Source: Acidobacteriota bacterium
Lineage (GTDB): Bacteria > Acidobacteriota > CAIWXX01
Direction of reading: 5' to 3'
Assembly: GCA_016191015.1 (NCBI GenBank)
Contig: JACPPM010000217.1
Location: 1-50,919 of the forward strand
DNA length: 50,919 nucleotides
The notes under the pieces are model-generated. The model worked only from the letters and a program-made list of their open reading frames with translations. It had not been told where the DNA came from and did not search any database. Every line of letters starts with the position of its first letter. Position 1 is the first letter of the stretch. Both the position numbers and the translations under genes were made by a program. Below are positions 16,843 to 25,260 of this stretch, piece by piece.

Positions 16843-17727
16843 CTACCTCATCGGTCGCAGACGACGGGCGTGGAGCCCGAGCTGCCGGTGGATGATGAAA
16901 TCGACGGCACGATCAGGCAAAACCCTTCTGAGGAACACGAGAAACCGCGCGTGCCCGGGAGCCGCGTAGCGGGTCCGGGGGTTGCGCGCGCGGAGCGCTT
17001 TCGCGATCACGTCGGCGATCTGGCTGGGCTGGCCGGCCAGGGAGCTCGCCTGTTGGATGTTCAGAGCGGTCTTGTCCATGAACGGCGCGTAAGGCCCGGG
17101 ATCGCTCCAGACATCCGTCGAGACCTCGTTGGCGACCCGGAGGAACTCGGTCCTGATAAAACCCGGTTCGATGAGCACCACCTTGATCCCGAATGGAGCC
17201 AGCTCGCCGCGCATCCCATCCGAGACGGCTTCCAGCGCGTGCTTGGTTGAGTCGTAGACGGCCGAGAGCGGCCGCGCGATCTTGCCGGCAACCGAACCGA
17301 CGTTGATGATCTTCCCGCTCCCCTGCTTCCGCATGATCGGTATGACGAGCTGCGAGAGCCCGATCAGGGCAAAGACGTTGGTTTCGTAATTGCGGCGGAT
17401 GTCGTCGAGTGGCACGAGCTCGATCGGACCCCGATGACCGTAGCCCGCGTTGTTGACCAGCACGTCGATGCGGCCGAACGCCGCCAGTGTCTCGCCGACG
17501 AGCCGCCGGCGATCGTCGGCCGAGGTCACGTCGGTCTGGAACGCCAGCGATCGGCAGGTCGTCCCGTGCCGGGTTTGGATGTCTCGTCGGACGGCCTCGA
17601 GATTGTTCAACCTCCGCCCCGCCAGCACCAGGTTCATTCCCTCACGTGCCAGTCGAACTGCGGTCGCGGCGCCGATGCCCGAGCTGGCGCCCGTGATGAT
17701 TGCGACCTGACCAGCCAGCGCCGGCAT
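16843..17727 (-). CDS. Short-chain dehydrogenase/reductase
   Basis: 294 residues, a classical SDR. It has the cofactor motif TGASSGIG at the N terminus, LVNNAGYG, a Ser in INVGSVAGK and the catalytic YDSTK. The C terminus is extended and basic (TRYAAPGHARFLVFLRRVLPDRAVDFIIHRQLG), as in many membrane-associated SDRs acting on lipids or sterol-like substrates. The start overlaps the stop of the GtrA-like gene by one base (TGATG on the minus strand), so translation is coupled. It is the third gene of an operon with a CDP-alcohol phosphatidyltransferase and a GtrA-like protein, which suggests a lipid or lipid-linked sugar substrate. Confidence 0.93.
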   Translation of the reverse strand: MPALAGQVAIITGASSGIGAATAVRLAREGMNLVLAGRRLNNLEAVRRDIQTRHGTTCRSLAFQTDVTSADDRRRLVGETLAAFGRIDVLVNNAGYGHRGPIELVPLDDIRRNYETNVFALIGLSQLVIPIMRKQGSGKIINVGSVAGKIARPLSAVYDSTKHALEAVSDGMRGELAPFGIKVVLIEPGFIRTEFLRVANEVSTDVWSDPGPYAPFMDKTALNIQQASSLAGQPSQIADVIAKALRARNPRTRYAAPGHARFLVFLRRVLPDRAVDFIIHRQLGLHARRLRPMR

Positions 17728-18161
17728 CACGATTCCCGAGTGCGGAAGACGAACCAATCGCTGACGAGGAAATTGAGCACGGAGCAGGCGGCGATCGTGA
17801 TCATGTTCGCCGGCAAGTAGTGGAGCTGCGAGTAGCCGACAAGCACCCTCATCAAGACGAGATTGCCAGCGACCGACATAGCGCCTGTTGTGCAGTTGAA
17901 CCTGACGAACCGCCACAGCGACTCCATCCGGCCCGTGCTCGCCCTGTCCTCCCACGTCCACCGCTCATGCCAGAAGAAATTGTGGATCACAGCCGCTTCG
18001 ACAGCCAGCGCCGTGGCGACGAGATAGTTGACCTGCAGCACTCCGGTGAGGGCGGCCAGAAGGGCAAGTTGCACTCCGATGCCCACGGCACCGACGGCGT
18101 TGAACTTGAAGTAGTGCCGGGCCACGTCGCCCCAGGTCTCGCCTTCCGCCCGGAATCTCAC
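17727..18161 (-). CDS. GtrA-like membrane protein
   Basis: 144 residues of the GtrA family, with four transmembrane helices (YFKFNAVGAVGIGVQLALLAAL, YLVATALAVEAAVIHNFFWHE, FNCTTGAMSVAGNLVLMRVL, MITIAACSVLNFLVSDWFVF). The motifs FNAVGAVG, NFFWHERWTW and LNFLVSDWFVF are typical. GtrA proteins are thought to flip or carry lipid-linked sugars across the inner membrane. It overlaps the upstream phosphatidyltransferase gene by four bases (ATGA) and the downstream SDR gene by one base, so it is the middle gene of a tightly coupled operon. Confidence 0.92.
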   Translation of the reverse strand: MRFRAEGETWGDVARHYFKFNAVGAVGIGVQLALLAALTGVLQVNYLVATALAVEAAVIHNFFWHERWTWEDRASTGRMESLWRFVRFNCTTGAMSVAGNLVLMRVLVGYSQLHYLPANMITIAACSVLNFLVSDWFVFRTRES

Positions 18162-18832
18162 GGAAGCCGCTCCTCGTTGTACAGCGCCCGAGCGTGGCGA
18201 CCGACGGCCGCGAGGAGCATCAGAGACATGCCCGCAATTCCGCAGACACCGCCCACATCGAACAGCAGATATGAGTCCCCGGCAATCCGGACGGTGGGCC
18301 GGAAGAGAAGCACGATGTTGCCGATTGCGAGCAGGATCCTGAGCTCGGTCGGACTCATCTTCCAGTGCGACAGATGAAACGTTCCGAGCGTGTAGGTCGC
18401 CAGGTAGACCTCGATTGAGATCATGAAATACGAGATCAGCACGCCCATCGCCACCCAGGGGCTCATGTAGCCGGACAGTCCCATCCCAGCCACCAGAAAA
18501 AGCGTCCCGAAGGCGTCGACGACGTGGTCGACATAGAATCCGTAGCGAGGTCGCAGGCGGTTTCGGACGCGCGCGAGGGTACCATCGAGGCTATCGCCGA
18601 ACCAGTTGACGGCCAGCCAGAAGATGACGGCCAGCAACGTGAACCGGCTCCATCGTGCCGCCCAATAAGAAAGGCCGGCCATCAGCATCGCCACCAGGCC
18701 GAGGGCGGTCAGATGGTCCGAGTTGACCCAGCCCGGCATGCGCTCGGCCAGCCAGATCAGGCAGCGCTTTTCCAACGGGGCAAGCAGGCTCACCTGAGCA
18801 CGTTTGGCGTCCTTGAACGATTGACTAGACAT
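18158..18832 (-). CDS. CDP-alcohol phosphatidyltransferase
   Basis: 224 residues of the CDP-alcohol phosphatidyltransferase family, which moves a phosphoalcohol or phosphatidyl group between CDP-linked donor and alcohol in the inner membrane. The full motif D-x2-DG-x2-AR-x8-G-x3-D-x3-D is present in GDSLDGTLARVRNRLRPRYG plus the following FYVDHVVD. About six helices flank it. It is the first gene of the operon with the GtrA-like and SDR genes. Whether it makes a phospholipid such as phosphatidylinositol or something else is not shown by the sequence. Confidence 0.93.
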   Translation of the reverse strand: MSSQSFKDAKRAQVSLLAPLEKRCLIWLAERMPGWVNSDHLTALGLVAMLMAGLSYWAARWSRFTLLAVIFWLAVNWFGDSLDGTLARVRNRLRPRYGFYVDHVVDAFGTLFLVAGMGLSGYMSPWVAMGVLISYFMISIEVYLATYTLGTFHLSHWKMSPTELRILLAIGNIVLLFRPTVRIAGDSYLLFDVGGVCGIAGMSLMLLAAVGRHARALYNEERLP

Positions 18833-18994
18833 ATGCGTGGTGTGGGGTCGCTAGCCAGTCGCGACTGACACCGGACCGCGCAAGGGCCATGTCCGGTCGT
18901 GATTGTCACAGCGAGCTGTCTGCATCAGCACCAGATTACGGGATGACATCGGATCGAGTCAACAGCACGACATGCGTGCCCTGATCGCCTCTGA

Positions 18995-19021
18995 TACAAT
19001 ATTAGTTCAATTCTGTGAACT
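18995..19021 (+). promoter_or_regulatory. Candidate -10 box and dyad operator before the 19061 gene
   Basis: TACAAT at 18995-19000 is a good -10 match, though no clear -35 box precedes it. Immediately downstream, AGTTCA (19004-19009) and TGAACT (19016-19021) form a perfect 6-bp inverted repeat with a 6-base spacer. That places a dyad at the expected transcription start, a typical repressor site. The regulator is unknown. Confidence 0.45.
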
Positions 19022-19060
19022 TGACGGGACCCGGGCAGGAAACAAAGAGGAGGAACATTC

Positions 19061-20248
19061 ATGAAGGCGAGGATTCTTGTCTCGATGGCTCTGGCGCTTG
19101 TGCACACGCACATCGCCGCCGCTCAGGCAGTCGTGACACGCACCCGGGTCAGCGACGGAAAGGGCTACGATGAGCGGCCGTTGATCACGCCCCTCGCCAA
19201 CGGAACCTACGCGGTCGTCTGGGATCGAACTACCGGCGATGTCCCGATCAGCCTTCAGGGACGAGTTGTCCGGCAGGACGGCACCATGGCCACGCCGGTC
19301 AAGAAGGGTGTTCTCGGGCCTCCTCTGAATCAATACACCAGCTTCTCTACCTCGGCGCTCGGCGGCACCGATCGCATTGTGATCTCCGGGACACGGTCGT
19401 CGGACACACAGATCGTCACGAGGGTGTACGACTCGAAACTGGCTGCGAAATCACCCCTGCGCGCCTCCGGTCAGACCGGATACGACTCGCATCTGGCGAT
19501 GGCGGCGAGTGGCGCGGTGCTGGCCTGGAACGGCCCGGACGGGGCGGTGATTGCGCCGGTTGGCACCACGGGTTTCGTCGGCGATACCCGGTTGGGAATC
19601 GACTCGACGTCCACGTCCACGTTTCTCCAGCCCACGCGCGTCGGTCTGGCACCAGGCGGCTATTGTGTGGCCGGCGTCGAGACCAAGTCTGACTACAGCA
19701 CGTCGCGCCCCGCCACCATCTATGTCCCGGCAGACCTCTCGGCTCCCGGCACCCTGAGCCCGCTGCGTTCTGCGTTCGGCACCGGCACTTTCTCCCCGGA
19801 CGCTGCCTTCCTGGAAGACGCCGGATACGCGCTTTTCGGTCTGACGACCAGCGATACAGCGAGCAGCGGCTACATCCGCAAGCTCAAGACTGACGGCCGG
19901 CCGACCGGCGGCGCGAAGAAATTCCCCGTCAGCAGTGCAGGCTTCACCGCATACTACCGGATCCTCCCCCTGACCGGAACGGACCGCTATGCCGTTGCAT
20001 GGTACAACTTTGGCGACGGGCTGATGTACCTCCAGCTCAGGTCAGACAAGGGCACGGCCCTGGCCGATCCCGTCCGGATCTCGGACAACTCGTACTCGAT
20101 CGACGACGCGCTCGTGGACCTGGCCTATGACGCCGCCACATCCAGGTTGCTCGTGGTCTATTCCGAATTCCCGGCCATCCCGATCACGCACCAGGACGTG
20201 ATGCTCGCCGTCTTCGATGTGAGCGCAGCAACGGCGCGGATTCGTTGA
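19061..20248 (+). CDS. Secreted protein of unknown function, beta-rich
   Basis: 395 residues, with AGAGGAGG ahead of the ATG and a signal peptide (ARILVSMALALVHTHIAAAQA). The mature part is beta-rich with repeated blade-like units (RPLITPLANGTYAVVWDRTTG, RIVISGTRSSDTQIVTRVYD, YRILPLTGTDRYAVAWYNFG), so a beta-propeller or similar secreted fold is likely. No enzyme motif is seen. The last 45 or so codons (from about 20104) are duplicated at 48812-48955 as an isolated fragment. A palindromic site at 19004-19021 may regulate it. It is convergent with the large hybrid kinase gene, with a hairpin repeat between. Confidence 0.82.
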   Translation: MKARILVSMALALVHTHIAAAQAVVTRTRVSDGKGYDERPLITPLANGTYAVVWDRTTGDVPISLQGRVVRQDGTMATPVKKGVLGPPLNQYTSFSTSALGGTDRIVISGTRSSDTQIVTRVYDSKLAAKSPLRASGQTGYDSHLAMAASGAVLAWNGPDGAVIAPVGTTGFVGDTRLGIDSTSTSTFLQPTRVGLAPGGYCVAGVETKSDYSTSRPATIYVPADLSAPGTLSPLRSAFGTGTFSPDAAFLEDAGYALFGLTTSDTASSGYIRKLKTDGRPTGGAKKFPVSSAGFTAYYRILPLTGTDRYAVAWYNFGDGLMYLQLRSDKGTALADPVRISDNSYSIDDALVDLAYDAATSRLLVVYSEFPAIPITHQDVMLAVFDVSAATARIR

Positions 20249-20255
20249 CGCATCG

Positions 20256-20498
20256 TAGCTACTCAGGCAGGCCCACCACAGAAGGCACAAAAGGAATGGA
20301 TGAAGAAGAGGTATTGAGCATTGGTGACTTCTGCGCATTTTGTGCATTTTGTGGTGTGCTCTACCTGACCTGAGCAGCTACTCTTATTTTTGCATTTTTG
20401 ATTCCTGAATCCGTGCGTCTTACGCGCCGATTGAGGGAGAAATGAACAGCTTTGACTTTTCCGCGTCTTGTGGTGGGTTCTACCCGAGCCGAGCAGCG
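20256..20498. repeat. Hairpin repeat, CCACCACAGAAGGCACAAAA family
   Basis: The left arm (TAGCTACTCAGGCAGG at 20256, then CCACCACAG and GGCACAAAA) pairs imperfectly with the right arm (TTTTGTGCATTTTGTGGTG, then GAGCAGCTA ending at 20380). A further partial right arm (TTGTGGTGGGTTCTACC) follows at about 20465-20498. The element fills most of the gap between two convergent genes (20249-20575) and could end transcription from both sides. No gene is seen there. Confidence 0.7.
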
Positions 20499-20575
20499 AC
20501 AATGCATCCGAATCCAGGAAGGAATGCCGGCCTCGACCGCTCGCGTCCGCTCATTGCTCTGTCGCGTGTTCCGAA

Positions 20576-23500
20576 TCAGAGCTGCGACCGTGAGGGAGCG
20601 GTTGCTGCATGCAGTGCTCTCGCCAGCTCCTCCAGCGTGCATGGCTTGGCGATGAATCCGCAAAAGCCACGGTCCATGCAATCGGCGATGACCGGACCAT
20701 CGGAGTAGCCGCTGGTCGCGACTGCCCTCACGGCGGCATCGACCTTGAGAAGCTCCATCACCGTCTCCCTGCCACCCATGCCTCCGGGCACGGTCAAATC
20801 CAGAATCACCGTGCAGAAGGGCCTGCCCGCGCTCAGAGCGTCGCGGTAGGCGTCCACGGCCTCGGTCCCATCATTGGCAGAAACAACCTCATATCCGAGG
20901 AGCAGTAGCATTTCGCCCAGCGCAGCGCGCACGCCGGGCTCATCATCCATCAGGAGGACCCGACAGTTGCCCTGCGGTGGCGCACCCAGCTCGACCTCAA
21001 TCGTCTTCACGTTGACCTGTCCTTCGGAGGCTGGAAGGTACACGTGGAAAGCCGTCCCGACGCCCAATCTCGACTCCAGTCCGATGTGCCCACCATGACT
21101 CTTGACGACAGAGTATGAGACAGAGAGACCCAGCCCGCTACCCCTCTGTTTGGTGGTGAAAAACGGGTCGAAGATCCTCTGACGGTGTTCTTCGGGTATG
21201 CCGGGCCCCTGGTCCTTCACGGACACTTTGACGTAGCGTCCCGCCTCGAGGAGCATGCTGTCTTCCGGGCGGACGAGGATGTTTCCGGCCTCAATCGTGA
21301 CCACCCCGCCCGAGGGCATCGCCTGGTCGGCGTTGAGAACCAGGTTTTGGACGACTTGACTGATTTGGCCTTCGTCCACATCCACGGGCCAGAGATCCGC
21401 CGCTATCGCGAAATCGCATCTCACCTTGGACCCGCTCAAGACGAAACCTGCGGAGTCCCTGATCAGGTCGCCGATCGATGCGGTCTTCTTGATCGGAGAC
21501 CCGCCTTTGGCGAAGGTGAGGAGCTGGCGGGTCAGATCTCGCGCGCGAATCGATGCGTTCTCCGCTCCCCTGAGGCTTGTCAGAGCATGGTCTTCCTTGC
21601 CGGAGACAATGTCGGCATGGGCGATCGAGATATTGCCCAGGATGGCTGTCAAAAGGTTGTTGAAATCATGGGCGACGCCGCCGGCGAGAACGGCGATGGA
21701 CTCCAACGTGCTGGTTTTCGAGAGTTCCTCCTCGAGAGCGCGTTTCTCAGTGATGTCGCGGAAGACGAGCACCACGCCGATGATCTCGCCATTCCGGTCC
21801 ACGATCGGTGCACCCTGCTCAGCCACGATCCGCTCGGTCCCATCCCTGGCCACGAGGACCGCGCCGATCAGACGGCTGGCCGGGATCCGCTGTCGCAAGA
21901 CTCTCTCAGCGGGGTTGTCACACCTCCGGCGGGTTTTCTCCTCCACGAGGTGAAACACCTCCTCCAGCGGCCTCCCCAGCGACTCCTCCTGTGTCCAGCC
22001 GGTGAGTGTTTCCGCAGCCTTGTTGATCAGGGCCACTGCACCGTTGGTGTCGGTGGTGACGACACCGTCACCGATGCTGCGCAGCGTCACGGCGAGTCGT
22101 TCTTTCTCCGATGCGAGCGCTATCTCGGCACGGCCGAGCTGCTCAAACATCCTGGCGTCACGGATGGCCGATCCGACATACGTCCCAACTGCTGCGACCA
22201 GGGAGACGTCTTCTTGTCCGAGCCCGGCTGGCGGGCGCGTTAGGATGTTCATGACGGCCACGATTTCGCCTCCGGCGTAGATGGGGACGCCGATGAAGGA
22301 ATTGAGTCCCTCCTCGCGCGCCACTGGCCGCGTGACGCGGGGGTCGTGAGACGCCTCATGAGGCAAAAAGATCGGCGTGCCCGACTGGGCGATCCGGCCG
22401 GTGAGCCCCTCGCCGTGCCGAATCAACGTCTCCCTGTAATCGGTCACGAAGGCTTCCGAAAGCCCGATGGAGGTGCCCCACGAGAGGCATTCGTTTATCG
22501 GATCGTTGAGGAATATCATCCCGACCGAGGCACCCGTGGCTTCCAGCGTGCCGCGCAGAACCCCCAATAGCACCTCCTCCAGATTCAGCGTCGCACCCGC
22601 CCGGACGCCGATTCGCGTGATCATCTCCATCTTCCGTTGTGAGGCGACCATCATCTCCTCGGCCCTCTTGCGCTCAGTCAGGTCCATCGCGATTTCGAGC
22701 CTCGCGAGACCCCCGCCGGCCCAATGGATTGTGCGCCCACGGATTTCATACCATCGTCCGGTGATGGGATTCTGTCGCAGCCGGCCGTATGTTCCACTTG
22801 TCTGCCCTTCTTCCGCCACCGTGGTGCGGCCGGGACAGTCTTCACAGGGTTCGGATTGTCCCTCGCGCATGACGCGCCAGCACGGATGTCCAACGACGTC
22901 CCCGAAATTCTCCCGAACCTGCCTGTTCGCGAACAGGATCGCGTAGGTCTCAAGATCCGCGACGAAAATGAGCGCGTCCAGGCTGTCCAGAACCGTGATG
23001 AGTCTCTCGTGCGACTCCCTGAGCTCCGCGGTCTGTGCGTCGACCTGTTTCTGCAGGACCTTGTTCACCCGGTGGAACACAACCAGCGCTCCCGAGGAGC
23101 CGACCAGGACAATCATGATAATGAGGCCGACCAGGGTGAGTTGAGTCCGATACGCGGCGCGGATCAGCTGTCGCGCATCTTCGGTGGGGGCCCACACGCC
23201 GAGCGACCACGAGCCCTGCCCGAGGCGGATCGGCCTGTAGGCGATAAGCTTCTCCTCTGCCTCACGCGTGGGCTCTCCTATCGACGGTTCCAACCCGGAG
23301 AATCTACATTGCTCCACCCCTGACTTCCCTGCGGCCATCCGCTGGCAGACCTGACGGAATTCGGCCAGCCCACGCGTCTTGTCGAGGAGATCCATCCCGA
23401 TCTGTCCGCGCCCGGGCGCCCAGAGGACGGTTCCGAGGCCATCAATCAGAAAGGCGCTCCCCCGATCCGAGGATTTGATGGGAGCCACGAATCTCTCTGT

Positions 23501-24082
23501 GACCGTCTGCAGAGTGAGCGTGCACAGTGCGACCCCGGTGAAAGGGTCCGGCTCCACCGGAGCTGCTCGACCATGGCCCGTACGTAGCATCGGGACAGCG
23601 ACCAGGACCCCCTTCTCTCCGGGGTGCACACCTCTGAATTCGATGAACTCGGTGACGTAGGTGACGTCTGACCGCATTGTCTTCGCCTGCTGGTAGTACC
23701 ACCGCCACGAGAGATCCGTCCCTTCGATCTGCGGTGCGGCTGCGTTGTAGCGGAGCACGCCGTGAGCATCCAGGATTCCCACATCGTTGATGCCCATCGA
23801 TCGGAGCTCATCCAGAGCCCTCCCCACCTCCCGCCTGATTGCGATCTCGTCCATGCGCTGAACATCGGGATTCCTCGCAATGGTCCGCAGAGTCCCCGCG
23901 AGGCTGTCGAAGTACATCTCGACCGCGCTCGCTGATCCGGAGGCCAGTGCGAGCTGCCGTCGGTTGAATTCGTCGAAGGCAGCTTGCTCCGTGCTCTTGA
24001 ACGATCGTTCTCCCAGCACGAGAATGACAGCGACCAGCAGAAGGGCTGAAAGCGATATGGCCCAGGGTCTGGACATGTTCAC
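20576..24082 (-). CDS. Hybrid histidine kinase (Cache-PAS-GAF-PAS-HisKA-HATPase-REC)
   Basis: 1168 residues. One helix (WAISLSALLLVAVILVLG) leads into a periplasmic Cache-type sensor (about 40-300), then a second helix (LVGLIIMIVLVGSSGALVVF). Next are a coiled coil, a PAS domain with CEDCPG, a GAF domain (about 480-640), a second PAS, the phospho-acceptor His805 in GGVAHDFNNLL, and an ATPase domain (NLVLNADQAMPSGG, DQGPGIPEEH, GSGLGLSVSYSVVKSHGG). A receiver domain (acceptor Asp in TVILDLTVPGG) ends the protein. Phosphate can pass internally from His805 to this receiver. It has no output domain, so a separate partner is required. The gap upstream holds repeats, and the NarL-type regulator gene ends 545 bases away in the same direction. 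Confidence 0.95.
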   Translation of the reverse strand: MNMSRPWAISLSALLLVAVILVLGERSFKSTEQAAFDEFNRRQLALASGSASAVEMYFDSLAGTLRTIARNPDVQRMDEIAIRREVGRALDELRSMGINDVGILDAHGVLRYNAAAPQIEGTDLSWRWYYQQAKTMRSDVTYVTEFIEFRGVHPGEKGVLVAVPMLRTGHGRAAPVEPDPFTGVALCTLTLQTVTERFVAPIKSSDRGSAFLIDGLGTVLWAPGRGQIGMDLLDKTRGLAEFRQVCQRMAAGKSGVEQCRFSGLEPSIGEPTREAEEKLIAYRPIRLGQGSWSLGVWAPTEDARQLIRAAYRTQLTLVGLIIMIVLVGSSGALVVFHRVNKVLQKQVDAQTAELRESHERLITVLDSLDALIFVADLETYAILFANRQVRENFGDVVGHPCWRVMREGQSEPCEDCPGRTTVAEEGQTSGTYGRLRQNPITGRWYEIRGRTIHWAGGGLARLEIAMDLTERKRAEEMMVASQRKMEMITRIGVRAGATLNLEEVLLGVLRGTLEATGASVGMIFLNDPINECLSWGTSIGLSEAFVTDYRETLIRHGEGLTGRIAQSGTPIFLPHEASHDPRVTRPVAREEGLNSFIGVPIYAGGEIVAVMNILTRPPAGLGQEDVSLVAAVGTYVGSAIRDARMFEQLGRAEIALASEKERLAVTLRSIGDGVVTTDTNGAVALINKAAETLTGWTQEESLGRPLEEVFHLVEEKTRRRCDNPAERVLRQRIPASRLIGAVLVARDGTERIVAEQGAPIVDRNGEIIGVVLVFRDITEKRALEEELSKTSTLESIAVLAGGVAHDFNNLLTAILGNISIAHADIVSGKEDHALTSLRGAENASIRARDLTRQLLTFAKGGSPIKKTASIGDLIRDSAGFVLSGSKVRCDFAIAADLWPVDVDEGQISQVVQNLVLNADQAMPSGGVVTIEAGNILVRPEDSMLLEAGRYVKVSVKDQGPGIPEEHRQRIFDPFFTTKQRGSGLGLSVSYSVVKSHGGHIGLESRLGVGTAFHVYLPASEGQVNVKTIEVELGAPPQGNCRVLLMDDEPGVRAALGEMLLLLGYEVVSANDGTEAVDAYRDALSAGRPFCTVILDLTVPGGMGGRETVMELLKVDAAVRAVATSGYSDGPVIADCMDRGFCGFIAKPCTLEELARALHAATAPSRSQL

Positions 24083-24279
24083 GTCCCCGGCTCGGGAGAT
24101 CTTGGAGCAACCGGCGAGGTCGAGAGCCCGGAACGGAATTCGGGATCACTCGACCTCGCCGATTGCGAACTGTGCAGCGAGTCTATGGCCGGGCCACTCC
24201 CCAAGTCAAGCTTTCGATCCGTCTGAGCACGGGAACGTCAGAGTCGTCTGAGACTGAGAATGCTTGTTCCTCCGGCATC

Positions 24280-24370
24280 AACCACAGATCTCGGAGATTT
24301 CACAGATCCGACCGCTGAGCACTCACTGCCGCGAGATGCGAGCTCCGGGGATTCCGCGCAATCTGCGGTT
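24280..24370. repeat. Hairpin repeat, CGCAGAT family, copy 2
   Basis: AACCACAGAT (24280-24289) pairs, with one mismatch, with ATCTGCGGTT (24361-24370). An inner GATTTCACAGAT word is shared with the left arm of the copy at 14-152. The wider gap 24083-24627 also holds a half copy of the AGGAAAGCAGG element and a GC-rich stem near 24570-24588 (GCGGC/GCCGC); no gene is seen in it. Confidence 0.65.
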
Positions 24371-24436
24371 TTTCCTTTCCGGTCTTCCGGCTGCCGCAAC
24401 GCGGCCTCTGGCCGCAGGCGCAGACCTTCGACGAGC

Positions 24437-24530
24437 CTAGTGTCCAAGAAGTTGGGTGTTGATACGAAATGGCAAAACTCTTGAGGGAGCGAGACCTTCC
24501 GAACTCCTCTCAGGAAGGCAGAAACGGACC
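24437..24530 (-). repeat. AGGAAAGCAGG element, half copy in inverse orientation
   Basis: The run AGTGTCCAAGAAGT, then ACGAAATGGCAAAA, ACCTTCCGAAC and CCTCTCAGGAA matches the reverse complement of 30240-30322 (for example CCTCTCAGGAA and ACTTCTTGGACACT). The match fades after about 24520, so only one arm remains. It sits between two genes of the same direction. Confidence 0.7.
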
Positions 24531-24627
24531 GGTTCTCCAGGACGCGCAGGATGGCACCGAACGCTCTCACGCGCGGCCCCGCCGCGTTGGGGTAGTACTT
24601 CAGTGGTTCGGGGCTCGGTTCGGTGCA

Positions 24628-25260
24628 CTACTTCAACCGTATCAATCCCCGGCGCACCGCCACGACCAGGGCGCGGGTGCGGTCGCTCACCGAGAGTTTG
24701 TGGAAGATGTTGTCTAGGTGACCCTTGATCGTTCGTGGTGCTACTCGCAGGGCGGTGGCGATCTGCTTGTTGCTCTCGCCTTCGGCAATGTGGCTCAGGA
24801 CTTGGAGCTCGCGAGCACTGAGCGAATCGCTGGTGATACGGCCAGCCAGGCTCGCGGCCGCAAGCGGTGAAATGAAGCGTTTCCCCGCGTGGACGGTTCG
24901 GATGGCCGCAAGCAGCTCATCGGTCGGCGCGCTCTTCACCACATACCCGTCCGCGCCCGCGCGTAGGGCTCGATAGATGTCCTCCTCTTCATCGTGAATC
25001 GTGAGCACGACGATTCTCGTGGCGGCCGAAATCGACTTCACAGCCGCGGCGACATCGTGACCGCTCATCCCGGGCATGCTCACATCCACCAGCAGCACAT
25101 CGGGGCGTTTCTCCCGGCATTCCTGAACCGCCTCGTCACCGCTGCCCGCCACCCCCACGACGTGCATGTCAGATTGGCGGCCGATCACCGCCCGGAGACC
25201 CTCGCGAACAAGGGCATGGTCGTCGGCGATGACGATCCCGATGCGGGCGCGGTGAGTCAT
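24628..25260 (-). CDS. NarL/FixJ-type response regulator
   Basis: 210 residues: a receiver domain (1-120; IVIADDHALVREGL, acceptor Asp in DVLLVDVSMPG, Lys in VVKSAPTDELL) and a LuxR-type helix-turn-helix (about 145-208; LSARELQVLSHIAEGESNKQIA, VAPRTIKGHLDNIFHKL). It should be activated by phosphorylation and bind DNA as a dimer. The ATG at 25260 overlaps the stop of the propeller kinase gene by four bases (ATGA), so that kinase is its cognate partner. A longer reading to 25509 overlaps the kinase in another frame and is discarded. Confidence 0.95.
   Translation of the reverse strand: MTHRARIGIVIADDHALVREGLRAVIGRQSDMHVVGVAGSGDEAVQECREKRPDVLLVDVSMPGMSGHDVAAAVKSISAATRIVVLTIHDEEEDIYRALRAGADGYVVKSAPTDELLAAIRTVHAGKRFISPLAAASLAGRITSDSLSARELQVLSHIAEGESNKQIATALRVAPRTIKGHLDNIFHKLSVSDRTRALVVAVRRGLIRLK

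Noticed and set aside
17728-17961. N-terminal extension of the SDR protein
   Set aside because: It overlaps the GtrA-like gene in another frame and precedes the natural start at the TGASSGIG domain.
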